In this document: in pieces, positions 35,609 to 43,997 of the stretch
Layout: each line of letters opens with the position of its first letter
Numbering within the stretch: the stretch's first letter is position 1
Assembly: GCA_021769555.1 (NCBI GenBank)
Contig: JAETSR010000001.1
Location: forward strand, 372,001-436,000
DNA length: 64,000 nt
Source: Clostridiaceae bacterium
Lineage (GTDB): Bacteria > Bacillota > Clostridia > Oscillospirales > Acutalibacteraceae
Reading direction: 5' to 3'
Program-made: the position numbers and the translations under genes
The notes under the pieces: generated by a model
Told to the model about the DNA's origin: nothing
Database searches by the model: none
The model's input: only the letters and a program-made list of their open reading frames with translations

Positions 35609-35640
35609 CCGGGAAGGCAGGCGCTTTCCCGGCCTTTGCA
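35609..35640 (+). terminator. Hairpin between pduL and the TetM-like gene
   Basis: CCGGGAA pairs with TTCCCGG (seven bases, loop about ten), followed only by GCCTTTGC. It is a weak terminator at best and lies 24 bases before the next ATG. Confidence 0.4.
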
Positions 35641-35655
35641 TGTGGGAGGGAGCAA

Positions 35656-37602
35656 ATGGACGCCATCATCAACATCGGCATAATAGCCCACGCCGACGCG
35701 GGCAAGACCACCCTCACCGAGCAGTTGCTCTTTGAGGCCGGGGAGCTGCGCGCGCCGGGCAGTGTGGACAGCCGCACCACCCAGACCGACTGGCTGGATA
35801 TCGAGCGGCAGCGGGGGATATCAGTAAAGGCCTCATCATCCCGGCTGTTCTGGAAGGACTGCCAGATAAACCTTATAGACACGCCCGGCCATGTGGACTT
35901 TGCCGGAGAGGTCCAGCGGAGCCTCTCCATGCTGGACGCGGCGGTGCTGGTGATTTCCGCGGCGGAGGGCATACAGGGCCAGACTGAGGTGCTCTGGGAG
36001 GCCCTTGAGAAGCTTGAAATACCCGCCCTGCTCTTTATCAACAAGATAGACCGCCTGGGGGCCGAGCCAAGTGAGCTGCTGGACGAGCTCTCGGCGCGCT
36101 TCTCGCCGAACCTTGCGGTAATGGAGAGCTGGGAGGGGGAGGGGTCCCGGGAGTGCCGTGTGGCCTGCCTTGACCCCGGGCAGGGGCCGCTTAACGAGCG
36201 CCTTACCGAGCTCGCGGTAGACAGCGACCCCGAGGCCCAGGAGTATTTCCTGAACGACCGGCCTGTCCCGGAGGCAGTCCTGATGCGGGCCCTGAGAGAC
36301 TGTATCGCGAGCCGCCGGGCCTTCCCGGTATATCTCGGCGCGGCGGCGCTGGGCGTTGGCATAAAGGAGCTGCTTGACGGCATAATGCTCCTGCCCAAAG
36401 CCCCCCGCCGGGAGGACCTGCCCCTGTCCGGGCTGGTATACAAGGTCGAGCACGACAAGGCCATGGGCAAGGCCGCCCATGTGAGGCTGTTCTCCGGAGC
36501 CATATCGAACCGTGAGCCGGTGCCTGTGCGTGGCCGGGAGAAGACTGAGAAGGTGAGCCAGATACGCCGGGTGCTGGGCCAGCGTACAGTGGACATGGGG
36601 CGGCTCACCGCCGGGGACATCGGCGTGCTCTACGGCCTCTCCGACATACGCGTGGGGGATGTGCTGGGGGAGCAGGCCCTGTCCCGGGAGGCGGATATAG
36701 CCGCGCCGCTGCTAAAAGCCCAGGTCTTCCCCAAAAATCCCCAGCGGCTCACCAGCCTGGTGGCTGCTCTAAGAGAGCTCACAGAAGAAGACCCCCTTCT
36801 TGACATGGAGTGGGAGCCCGAGGAGCGGGAGCTTTACATAAAGATAACCGGCATGATACAGCTTGAGGTCATCGGCGCGTTCCTTAAAGACCGCTTCGGC
36901 CTGGAGGCCGAGTTCGCAAGCCCCTCTGTAATATATAAGGAGACCCCCTCAAAGCCCGGCGCGGGCATAGAGAACTACACCTGGCCCAAGCCCTGCTGGG
37001 CCTGCATAGAGTTCCAAATTGAGCCCATGGAGCGGGGCTTCGGCTTTGAGTTTACCTCGGCTGTGGGGGACAGGGTGATTCTCTCCCGCTATCAGGCCCA
37101 CATAGCCCAGGCCCTCCCCGGGGCCCTGAAGCAGGGCCTGTACGGCTGGGAGGTCACGGACCTGAGGATAACCCTCACCGGCGGCAGCCACCACCTCATA
37201 CACACCCACCCCCTGGACTTCTTCACCGCCACCCCCATGGCCCTGATGAACGGCCTGGAGAACACCGGCTCTACCCTCCTTGAGCCCATGGTGACAATGC
37301 GCTTCTCCGCGGAGGAGCAGCACGCTGGCGGCCTTATCCACGACATAGTGGAGATGCGCGGCAGCTTTGAGAGCCCGGTCATCCATAAGGGGCGGCTCAC
37401 CATGGAGGCGAGGGTGCCTGTTGCCACCTCTCTTGACTACCCTGTGCGTTTCGGCAGCCTCACCGGCGGCAGGGGCGTCATCACCAGCCGCTTCTCCGGC
37501 TATGAGCCCTGCCCCCTGGAGCTGGGCAGAACAACAAAGCGCCGCGGGATAGACCCCAGGGACCGGGCCAGGTGGATACTCCACTCCCGAAGCGCTCTGT
37601 AA
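35656..37602 (+). CDS. TetM/EF-G-like translational GTPase
   Basis: The 648-residue protein has the length and domain order of ribosomal-protection proteins (TetM/TetO/TetW) and EF-G. The P-loop is AHADAGKTTLTE (about 10-21), switch I contains DIERQRGISVKA, switch II is DTPGHVDFAGEV, NKIDRLG is the G4 motif, and EF-G-like domains III-V follow with GGSHHLIHTHP in domain IV. Base composition and codon use look like the neighbouring genes, and no mobile element is near. It is therefore more likely a resident paralogue of the type common in Clostridia than an acquired tetracycline-resistance gene. Actual protection of ribosomes cannot be judged from sequence alone. Confidence 0.85.
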   Translation: MDAIINIGIIAHADAGKTTLTEQLLFEAGELRAPGSVDSRTTQTDWLDIERQRGISVKASSSRLFWKDCQINLIDTPGHVDFAGEVQRSLSMLDAAVLVISAAEGIQGQTEVLWEALEKLEIPALLFINKIDRLGAEPSELLDELSARFSPNLAVMESWEGEGSRECRVACLDPGQGPLNERLTELAVDSDPEAQEYFLNDRPVPEAVLMRALRDCIASRRAFPVYLGAAALGVGIKELLDGIMLLPKAPRREDLPLSGLVYKVEHDKAMGKAAHVRLFSGAISNREPVPVRGREKTEKVSQIRRVLGQRTVDMGRLTAGDIGVLYGLSDIRVGDVLGEQALSREADIAAPLLKAQVFPKNPQRLTSLVAALRELTEEDPLLDMEWEPEERELYIKITGMIQLEVIGAFLKDRFGLEAEFASPSVIYKETPSKPGAGIENYTWPKPCWACIEFQIEPMERGFGFEFTSAVGDRVILSRYQAHIAQALPGALKQGLYGWEVTDLRITLTGGSHHLIHTHPLDFFTATPMALMNGLENTGSTLLEPMVTMRFSAEEQHAGGLIHDIVEMRGSFESPVIHKGRLTMEARVPVATSLDYPVRFGSLTGGRGVITSRFSGYEPCPLELGRTTKRRGIDPRDRARWILHSRSAL

Positions 37603-37607
37603 AATTT

Positions 37608-38261
37608 TTACTTCCCCATGGCCTTCAGCTGGCGGTAAACTGCCAGGCCGTCCTTGCGGCCGAAGTGCCTGAGGGTGTCAAGGTACACCACCTTCGCGGA
37701 CTTGCCCTTGCTGCCCTCCATGAACTCCTTTATCTCGGCTATCCGGGGGATATACTCCGTCCCCGCGAACAGCTCCTCAAGCTGCCTGAATATGCGCTGG
37801 CTCTCCTGATAGGCCGAGTAGTAGTTGCCAATATCCGCCCGCTTGGTGATGGTATGCAGGAGCCGGGTGCGCTGGTCCCCGAGGTTCGCGGATATGAGCA
37901 CCTTCTCAAAGTTCTCTCCCAGCACAAGCTTTCTGGGCGGGTCCGCGCAGTCCGCCCAGTAATCCCTGGCTGAGAGAAAGCCGGTGTCATGGGTTATCAC
38001 GCCCACAGCGCCCGTATAGCCTGTGCCGAAGATTTCCCCGGCCTTGGTGACTATGTAAAAATCCAGGGCGTTCTTCCGCACCACCTTCAGCCGGCATATC
38101 TCAAATTTCGCCCCGGAGTTCTTGATATTGTCAAGATACCTGGTCTCCAAGGTCTTCGCGGCCTCGCTGAAGAAGATTATCACATGGTCCGAGGAGTTCA
38201 GATACTCGCTGCCGTGCATACCGGAGTCGTGCACGTTCTCAAGGTCCACCAGAAAATACAT
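37608..38261 (-). CDS. PIN-like domain protein
   Basis: The 217-residue protein begins MYFLVDLENVHDSG, with acidic residues Asp6 and Glu8 in the pattern of PIN/NYN-type nuclease folds. A DHVIIFFSE strand, an ALDFYIVTKAG segment with another Asp, and VGVITHDTGF with a fourth acidic position follow. The C-terminal part (about 130-217) is a helical region without a recognised motif. It may be a ribonuclease, but activity and target are unknown. It starts ten bases after the oxidoreductase gene on the same strand and ends six bases from the convergent GTPase gene. Confidence 0.7.
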   Translation of the reverse strand: MYFLVDLENVHDSGMHGSEYLNSSDHVIIFFSEAAKTLETRYLDNIKNSGAKFEICRLKVVRKNALDFYIVTKAGEIFGTGYTGAVGVITHDTGFLSARDYWADCADPPRKLVLGENFEKVLISANLGDQRTRLLHTITKRADIGNYYSAYQESQRIFRQLEELFAGTEYIPRIAEIKEFMEGSKGKSAKVVYLDTLRHFGRKDGLAVYRQLKAMGK

Positions 38262-38271
38262 AGGCGGCGCC

Positions 38272-39270
38272 TCACCTTATGCCGTCGCCGGGGAAACGCA
38301 CCCCCGCGGCGGCGCGCACCTGCTCCATAAATTCGGCGGCCTCTATGCTCAGCTCAGCGCACCGGCCGTATTCCCCGCGGCTCTCCTGGGGCCGGGTGAT
38401 ATACCTGTAAAAATCCTTCGCCTCATGCCCCATCAGGAGATATTTCTCCTCGCGCCCAAACAGCGTTTCGGCAGCCTCCCCTCTCATGCGAAGGGCGATA
38501 TTCCCAAGGGTGGATATGGACTCCACGGAAACCGTGCCGTCAACCCCCTGAAAGTCGGACCCCGCCCCGGCCTGGCCCACCTTGGAGTAGGTGATGTTCA
38601 CAAGCTTGTCCGGATATTCCATGACTATGGCTCCGGACTGGTCCGCGCCCGTCTTCATCAGCACGCTGGAGGCCGACCAGCGCTCCGGCCTGCCGAATAA
38701 ATACAGCGCCGGGTAGACACAGTACACCCCCAGGTCCATCAGCGCGCCTGTCTCCATCCGGGGGTTGAAGATATTGGGCAGCCCCCCCGCAAGATAGGCG
38801 TCCAGCTTCGACGACCGCTGGCAGAAGTCCAGCCTCGCCATGTTCACCCCGCCTATCCTCTCAAGGGCCCCCTCAAGTATCCTTCTCTGGGGCAGGTGCA
38901 TGAACATGATGGCCTCCATGAACACCAGGTTTTTCTCAGCCGCCAGCTCTGTGAGCTCCCGCACCTTATCAGCTTGGGCGCAAAGGGGCTTCTCGCATAT
39001 CACATGCTTTCCGAGGCTCAGCACAGCCCTGCACTGCTCATAGTGCAGGGCGTTGGGGCTCGCCACATACACCGCGTCCACCTCAGGGCAGGCGGCCAGG
39101 GCCTCGATGTCCGTAAAGCTGTACTTTGCGCCGTGCTTCTCTGCAAACTCCTCAGCCCGGGCCCTGTCTCTTGAATATACGGCGCTGAGCTCCCACAGGC
39201 CGGTGGACTCCGCGCCCCGGATATACTCCTCGCATATCCAGCCCGAGCCAATAGTTCCGAATTTAAGCAT
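38272..39270 (-). CDS. Gfo/Idh/MocA-family NAD(P)-dependent oxidoreductase
   Basis: The 332-residue protein has the Rossmann fold start LKFGTIGSGWICEEY, followed by VYSRDRARAEEFA, DAVYVASPNALHYEQC and the EKPLCA motif with the conserved Lys near residue 93. The family oxidises or reduces sugars, inositols and related polyols. The frame runs back to 39342, but the ATG at 39270 follows GGGAGG and starts the nucleotide-binding strand. The sugar isomerase/epimerase gene upstream suggests a small sugar-processing unit; the substrate is unknown. Confidence 0.87.
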   Translation of the reverse strand: MLKFGTIGSGWICEEYIRGAESTGLWELSAVYSRDRARAEEFAEKHGAKYSFTDIEALAACPEVDAVYVASPNALHYEQCRAVLSLGKHVICEKPLCAQADKVRELTELAAEKNLVFMEAIMFMHLPQRRILEGALERIGGVNMARLDFCQRSSKLDAYLAGGLPNIFNPRMETGALMDLGVYCVYPALYLFGRPERWSASSVLMKTGADQSGAIVMEYPDKLVNITYSKVGQAGAGSDFQGVDGTVSVESISTLGNIALRMRGEAAETLFGREEKYLLMGHEAKDFYRYITRPQESRGEYGRCAELSIEAAEFMEQVRAAAGVRFPGDGIR

Positions 39271-39284
39271 ACCAAAACCTCCCA

Positions 39285-39322
39285 ACAAAGACGGGCCGCA
39301 CCCATCCAGGCTGCGGCCCTCT
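39285..39322 (-). terminator. Hairpin between isomerase and oxidoreductase genes
   Basis: On the minus strand an eight-base stem (GGGCCGCA with TGCGGCCC) with an 11-base loop is followed by GTCTTTGTT. It could partly terminate transcription before the oxidoreductase gene. Confidence 0.5.
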
Positions 39323-39326
39323 GCTC

Positions 39327-40202
39327 TTATGCCTCTTCCCAATACCTCTTCAGGTTTGCAAGGCCGACCCTAATAGCCGTAAGGGCCGGCTCCATGCCCT
39401 CAAACTCAATGGCAATGGTGTCGTCATACCCGGCGCGCTTGAGTATATGCAGGCACTGCTTCACCGGCACATTGCCGTGGCCTATTATGGTGCCCCTCAG
39501 GTAGTTGCCCGCCCGGGTCTGGAACGCGCCCTCGCCGGGGTCGTTGTCATAGTAGCTCTTGATAATAAAGTCCTTGGCGTGGACATAGCGGGTGTAGGGG
39601 GCCACCCTTGCCACGGCCGTGGCGGGATTTTCGTCGGCGCAGGTGAAGTTGCCGATGTCGCAGAGCAGCCCGAAGTTCGGATGGTTCACAGCGTTATACA
39701 GCATTTCCACCCTCTCTGAGTCCTGGGAGAAGAACCCATGGTTCTCCGTCATGGTGACAATGCCCTTGCCGGCGGCGTACTCGGTTATCTCCCGCACGGA
39801 CTCGGCAAGCTCCGGCACAAGGGCGGCGTAGCTCCTGGGGGAGCCCTTCTGGCCCATGGTGATGTCGTGGCGCATTCTGGGGGCGCCCAGGATTTCGGTT
39901 ATGTCCACCATGCGCTTCACCCGCTCGATTTCAGCCTTCCTGTCGCCGCTGTCGTTAAGGCCGTTCAGAAGGTCCGCGCTGGCGGCAAAGGAGGATATGG
40001 CAATCCCCTGCTTGTCCGCCTCCTCGCGGAGCTCCTTTGCCGTCTCGGCCATTTCCTCCGGGGAGGTGGAGCCTATGACAAAGTCCACCGCCTCAATGGC
40101 GTCAAACCCGAACTCCTTGGCCTTTGCCACACACTCAAGAGGGGTTATCTCCCCGCCGCGGATGGCGTTAAAAAAGCTGTAGAGACTTACTGAGAATTTC
40201 AT
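39327..40202 (-). CDS. Sugar phosphate isomerase/epimerase (xylose-isomerase-like TIM barrel)
   Basis: The 291-residue protein belongs to the AP-endonuclease-2/xylose-isomerase-like barrel family. Signs are the LYSFFNAI start, the FGFDAIEAVDF segment, MTENHGFF with metal-ligand Glu near residue 156, CDIGNF with Asp, YVHAKDF with His, and IAIEFEGME with a late Glu. These acidic and histidine residues form the divalent-metal site. Members isomerise or epimerise sugars, inosose or hydroxypyruvate. An AAAGGAA site precedes the ATG. It is followed by an oxidoreductase gene, a frequent partner. Confidence 0.85.
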   Translation of the reverse strand: MKFSVSLYSFFNAIRGGEITPLECVAKAKEFGFDAIEAVDFVIGSTSPEEMAETAKELREEADKQGIAISSFAASADLLNGLNDSGDRKAEIERVKRMVDITEILGAPRMRHDITMGQKGSPRSYAALVPELAESVREITEYAAGKGIVTMTENHGFFSQDSERVEMLYNAVNHPNFGLLCDIGNFTCADENPATAVARVAPYTRYVHAKDFIIKSYYDNDPGEGAFQTRAGNYLRGTIIGHGNVPVKQCLHILKRAGYDDTIAIEFEGMEPALTAIRVGLANLKRYWEEA

Positions 40203-40249
40203 GATAATGGTTCCTTTCTGGAATATATTAAAATAGGTAGGACAACAAA

Positions 40250-40726
40250 TTAAGTATTCTTGAGCTTAACCGGGACAAAGCACTCCATAATTGCATACCC
40301 CTGTGCCTCTATAAGCTCCTGGGGTGTTATGATATGGCCCATGGAGTAGTGCCCGGGGCGCTCGTCCAGCTCGAGTACATCACTTTTTCCGATATACTCA
40401 ACAGCCTCCTGATAAAGCCTGTTGTTTTCCTCATCCTCATGGTCACGGTAAAAATAGGTAAGATACATCCCGCCCTCAAACCCGACCTTATCAAAGCCCC
40501 CGTCAGGCATATCATCCTCTATGGCGTACCACCACTCGAGCCCACCGGCCTCCTTATTATAGAACAGGAAATCCCTTGGGGAAAAGCTGTCCCTGGGGGA
40601 GGGGGTGATGGCGCTGAAATATCTGTCGAACCTGCCCAGAATGCCCTCGGGCGAGAAGTCAGCCTCAGGGTCCGGGCCGGAGGTCACGGCGGTGAATGGG
40701 GGAATGGAAATAATGCGAAAATCCAT
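40250..40726 (-). CDS. GyrI-like / AraC effector-binding-domain protein
   Basis: The 158-residue stand-alone protein resembles the small-molecule-binding domain of GyrI and BmrR/Rob-type regulators. The start MDFRIISIPPFTAV, central WWYAIEDDMPDGGF and C-terminal IMECFVPVK match the typical beginning, middle strand and final strand of that fold. There is no DNA-binding domain. Such proteins bind or hydrolyse hydrophobic cations or toxins. It lies 27 bases after pfkA and 47 before the isomerase gene, all on the minus strand. Assignment is by pattern only. Confidence 0.65.
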   Translation of the reverse strand: MDFRIISIPPFTAVTSGPDPEADFSPEGILGRFDRYFSAITPSPRDSFSPRDFLFYNKEAGGLEWWYAIEDDMPDGGFDKVGFEGGMYLTYFYRDHEDEENNRLYQEAVEYIGKSDVLELDERPGHYSMGHIITPQELIEAQGYAIMECFVPVKLKNT

Positions 40727-40753
40727 GGATAGACTCTCCTTACATAGTTTTAC

Positions 40754-41830
40754 TCAATCCCCAAAGCTTATCCCAATCTGCCTGGCCGCCTGAATCTCCC
40801 CGCAGTCCACCGGCACAGATTTGAGCTTCCCGGCCACATCCTCCAGCGGCACCGGCACGCACTCGCCGTTCACCATGCCTACCATAACGCCGAAGGTCTT
40901 CTCCTTCACAAACTTAGCCGCCGTAGCGCCCAGCCTCGTGCAGAGCACCCGGTCATAGGCACAGGGGCTGCCGCCCCGCTGGAAGTGCCCGGGCACACAG
41001 ACGCGAATCTCGTTGTCAATCTTGTCCCCCAGCTCCTCGGCAATGCGGTACACGATGGAGGGGTAGCTCTCCTCGGCCCGCTTCTTCTTGAACTCCTTCT
41101 TTGAGAGCTTCGACTCCTCCTTGGATATAGCCCCCTCGGCCACGGCCAGTATGGAGAACTTCTTGCCGTTTTCAATGCGGTTATTCAGGGTCTTTGCGAC
41201 CTTATTGATGTCATAGGGAATCTCCGGCAGGAGTATCACGTCCGCGCCGCCGGCAATGCCCGCGGAAAGGGTCAGCCAGCCCACCTTATGGCCCATGACC
41301 TCCACTATAAATATCCGTCCGTGGGAAGTGGCCGTGGTGTGCAGGCAGTCGATGACATTCGTGGCCACCTCAACGGCGCTGTGATAGCCGAAGGTCACGT
41401 CAGTGCCCCAGACGTCGTTATCAATGGTCTTGGGCAGGTGTATGACATTGAGCCCCTCCTCCCTGAGTAGGTTCGCGGTCTTCTGAGTGCCGTTGCCCCC
41501 TAAGATAACCAGGCAGTCCAGCTTCATCTTCTTATAGTGGGACTTCATGGCCGCCACCTTATCAACGCTGTTCTCATCTATAACCCTGATGGTCTTGAAG
41601 GGCTGGCGGGAGGTGCCGAGGATAGTGCCCCCCTCGGTGAGTATCCCGGAGAAGTCCGCGGGCTCCATGAGCCTGTACTCCCCGAAGATAAGCCCCTTAT
41701 AGCCGTCCTTAATGCCGTATATCTCCACATTCTTGCCGAACTCCTCATAGAGCCCCTTTGCAACCCCCCTTATGGCCGGGTTCAGCCCCTGGCAGTCGCC
41801 GCCGCTTGTTAAAATGCCTACTCTTTTCAT
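40754..41830 (-). CDS. pfkA: 6-phosphofructokinase
   Basis: The 358-residue glycolytic enzyme phosphorylates fructose-6-phosphate. GILTSGGDCQGLNPAIRG starts the nucleotide site; ILGGNGTQKTA carries Gly at the position that in pyrophosphate enzymes is Asp, which favours ATP; PKTIDNDVWGTD has the catalytic Asp and a Lys before TIDND, as in group III enzymes; MGHKVGWL and PGHFQRGG are sugar-binding. The Asp of the usual GGDGS motif is Asn here. I recall the same Asn in clostridial homologues. The start follows AAAGGAC. It is downstream of ppk on the same strand. Confidence 0.94.
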   Translation of the reverse strand: MKRVGILTSGGDCQGLNPAIRGVAKGLYEEFGKNVEIYGIKDGYKGLIFGEYRLMEPADFSGILTEGGTILGTSRQPFKTIRVIDENSVDKVAAMKSHYKKMKLDCLVILGGNGTQKTANLLREEGLNVIHLPKTIDNDVWGTDVTFGYHSAVEVATNVIDCLHTTATSHGRIFIVEVMGHKVGWLTLSAGIAGGADVILLPEIPYDINKVAKTLNNRIENGKKFSILAVAEGAISKEESKLSKKEFKKKRAEESYPSIVYRIAEELGDKIDNEIRVCVPGHFQRGGSPCAYDRVLCTRLGATAAKFVKEKTFGVMVGMVNGECVPVPLEDVAGKLKSVPVDCGEIQAARQIGISFGD

Positions 41831-41866
41831 ATTAAGCCGTCCTTTCAGAATGATATTTTATACGCC

Positions 41867-43987
41867 TTACCGCACGTCCTCAGCGGAATGGATAGGGATA
41901 AGCGGGCTGTCGTTCTCAACATGCTGCAAAGCCTTGAGCCTCTCCTGGGCCTGCTTATAGAAGGTCAGCTGGCTGCTGAACGCCGCCCGGCCCCGGCGGC
42001 TCACATGCTGATAGCTGGTGTCCGGCTGCATTATCCGGGCGTTGGTGTTGTCGGAGAGCAGGGTGTCCAGAATCCCGAAGGCCCGCTCCTTCAAATCCGC
42101 GTCCTCAATGGGGAAGACCAGCTCCACCCGGCGGTCGAGATTTCTGGGCATCCAGTCGGCGCTGCCCATATAAATCCTCGGGTCCCCGCCGTTCTCAAAC
42201 CGGAATATGCGGCTGTGCTCCAAAAGCTGCCCCACAATGCTTATAATCTCAATATTCTCGCTGACCCCCGGCAGTCCCGGTATCAGGCAGCAGATACCCC
42301 TCACGACCACCTTCACCGGCACCCCCGCCGAGCTGGCCTCATAGAGCAGGGAAATTATCTCCGGGTCCACCAGGGAGTTCACCTTGGCCGTAATGCCGCA
42401 GGGCAGGCCGTTTTTGGCGTTCTCAATCTCCTGCCTTATGCGCCTTGTGAAGAAGCTCCTAAGCCCGTGGGGGGCCACGGCGAAGTGCTGGTACTCCGGC
42501 GGGCGGGAGTACCCGGTTATGACGTTAAAGAGGGAGGAGGCGTCCGCGCCGTACTGGCTGCTGCATGTGAAAAGCCCCACGTCCGTGTATATCTTGGCGG
42601 TGGAGTCGTTATAGTTGCCTGTGCCCAGGTGCAGGTAGCGGCGTATGCCGTCCTCCTCCCGGCGCACCACCAGGGCTATCTTGCAGTGGGTTTTGAGCCC
42701 GTGCAGGCCGTAGATAACATGGCACCCGGCCTTCTCGAGCTTCTGAGCCCAGTTGATATTGTTTTCCTCGTCAAAGCGGGCCTTGAGCTCCACCAGCACA
42801 GTCACCTGCTTGCCGTTTTCAGCAGCCCTTATGAGCGCGGCTATAATGGGCGAGTTCCCGCTGACCCGGTAGAGGGTCTGCTTTATAGCCAGCACGTCCT
42901 CATCCTCAGCCGCCTGCTCTATGAACTTCACCACGCAGTCGAAGCTCTCATAGGGGTGGTGCACCATCCGGTCCTTGTCCCTGATGGCCTCGAATATGTC
43001 GTCGTACCCCCAGAAATCCGCCGGGGCCACCGGGACTATCCGCTTGAAGCACATATCCTCGCAGCCCTCTATGCCGGCAAATTTTGAGAAAAATGTAAGG
43101 TCCAGGGGGCCCGCCAGCTGGTATATCTCGCTCTTCTTAATTTTGAGCTGGTCTATAAGGAAGCTGCGCAAATCCTTGTCGCACTTCAAAAGCAGCTCAA
43201 GGCGCACGGGCCGCCCCCGCTTGCGGCGCTTGATGGACTTCTTCACCTCGCTCATGAAGTCCTCGGCCTCCTCGTCTATCTCAAGGTCCGAATCCCTGGT
43301 GACCCTGAAGGGGCAGGCGGCCTTTATGCTGTGCAGCTCAAAGAGCTCGGGGAGGTTGTCGGTAATCACGTCCTCAAGGAGGGTAAAGGCCCTGCCCTCG
43401 CCGCAGGGCAGCTCCAGGAACCGGGGCAGTATGGCCGGCACCTGTACTATGGCGAACTGCTTCTCCTTATTTTTCTCCTTAACGTCCTTGCTCTCAAGGC
43501 GCACTGCTATATTAAGGGACTTATTCGCAAGCTGGGGGAAGGGCCTGCTGCCGTCCACGGCCAGGGGCGTGAGCACAGGGAACAGCACGTTCTTAAAGTA
43601 TTTATCAAGATACTCCTTCTGCCTGTTGTCCATATCCTCAACGGACAAAAAGCGTATCCCGCTTTTTTCAAGGGCCGGGAGTATGGAACGGTGCAGGCAG
43701 GAGTACTGCCGCTCCATAAAGTGGTGGGTCTTCTCCTCAAGGGCCGTGAGAAGCTCCTGGGGGCTAAGGTCAAAGCCCTCCTTGGGCTTATACCCGGAGT
43801 TGACCTGGGCCTTGACCCCGGCCACCCGCACCATGAAGAACTCGTCCAGGTTGGAGCCGGTGATAGCCAGAAAGCGCAGGCGCTCCATCAGGGGGTTCTC
43901 CTTCCTGGTAGCCTCCTCAAGCACCCGGCCGTTGAAGTCCATCCAGCTCAGCTCCCGGTTATAATAGGGCATTTTTTTCTCAGCCAT
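41867..43987 (-). CDS. ppk1: Polyphosphate kinase 1
   Basis: The 706-residue enzyme reversibly polymerises the gamma-phosphate of ATP into polyphosphate. It has the N-terminal helical part (YYNRELSWMDFNGRVLEEA), the middle head domain, and two phospholipase-D-like catalytic domains. The autophosphorylated histidine lies in RRYLHLGTGNYND, with YSRPPEYQHFAVAP downstream and a second catalytic His region later. The in-frame GTG at 43996 lies within the ribosome-binding site, so ATG 43987 after GAGGTG is chosen. It starts ten bases after the ppx-like gene stop, so the two are an operon. Confidence 0.95.
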   Translation of the reverse strand: MAEKKMPYYNRELSWMDFNGRVLEEATRKENPLMERLRFLAITGSNLDEFFMVRVAGVKAQVNSGYKPKEGFDLSPQELLTALEEKTHHFMERQYSCLHRSILPALEKSGIRFLSVEDMDNRQKEYLDKYFKNVLFPVLTPLAVDGSRPFPQLANKSLNIAVRLESKDVKEKNKEKQFAIVQVPAILPRFLELPCGEGRAFTLLEDVITDNLPELFELHSIKAACPFRVTRDSDLEIDEEAEDFMSEVKKSIKRRKRGRPVRLELLLKCDKDLRSFLIDQLKIKKSEIYQLAGPLDLTFFSKFAGIEGCEDMCFKRIVPVAPADFWGYDDIFEAIRDKDRMVHHPYESFDCVVKFIEQAAEDEDVLAIKQTLYRVSGNSPIIAALIRAAENGKQVTVLVELKARFDEENNINWAQKLEKAGCHVIYGLHGLKTHCKIALVVRREEDGIRRYLHLGTGNYNDSTAKIYTDVGLFTCSSQYGADASSLFNVITGYSRPPEYQHFAVAPHGLRSFFTRRIRQEIENAKNGLPCGITAKVNSLVDPEIISLLYEASSAGVPVKVVVRGICCLIPGLPGVSENIEIISIVGQLLEHSRIFRFENGGDPRIYMGSADWMPRNLDRRVELVFPIEDADLKERAFGILDTLLSDNTNARIMQPDTSYQHVSRRGRAAFSSQLTFYKQAQERLKALQHVENDSPLIPIHSAEDVR

Positions 43988-43997
43988 CCGAAACACC

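Noticed and set aside
35656-37602. Acquired tetracycline-resistance gene
   Set aside because: Similarity to TetM is real, but native codon use, absence of a mobile element or leader peptide, and known clostridial paralogues make the acquired label unsupported.
41888-43087. 399-residue open frame opposite ppk
   Set aside because: Shadow of ppk1; composition typical of a complementary-strand artefact.
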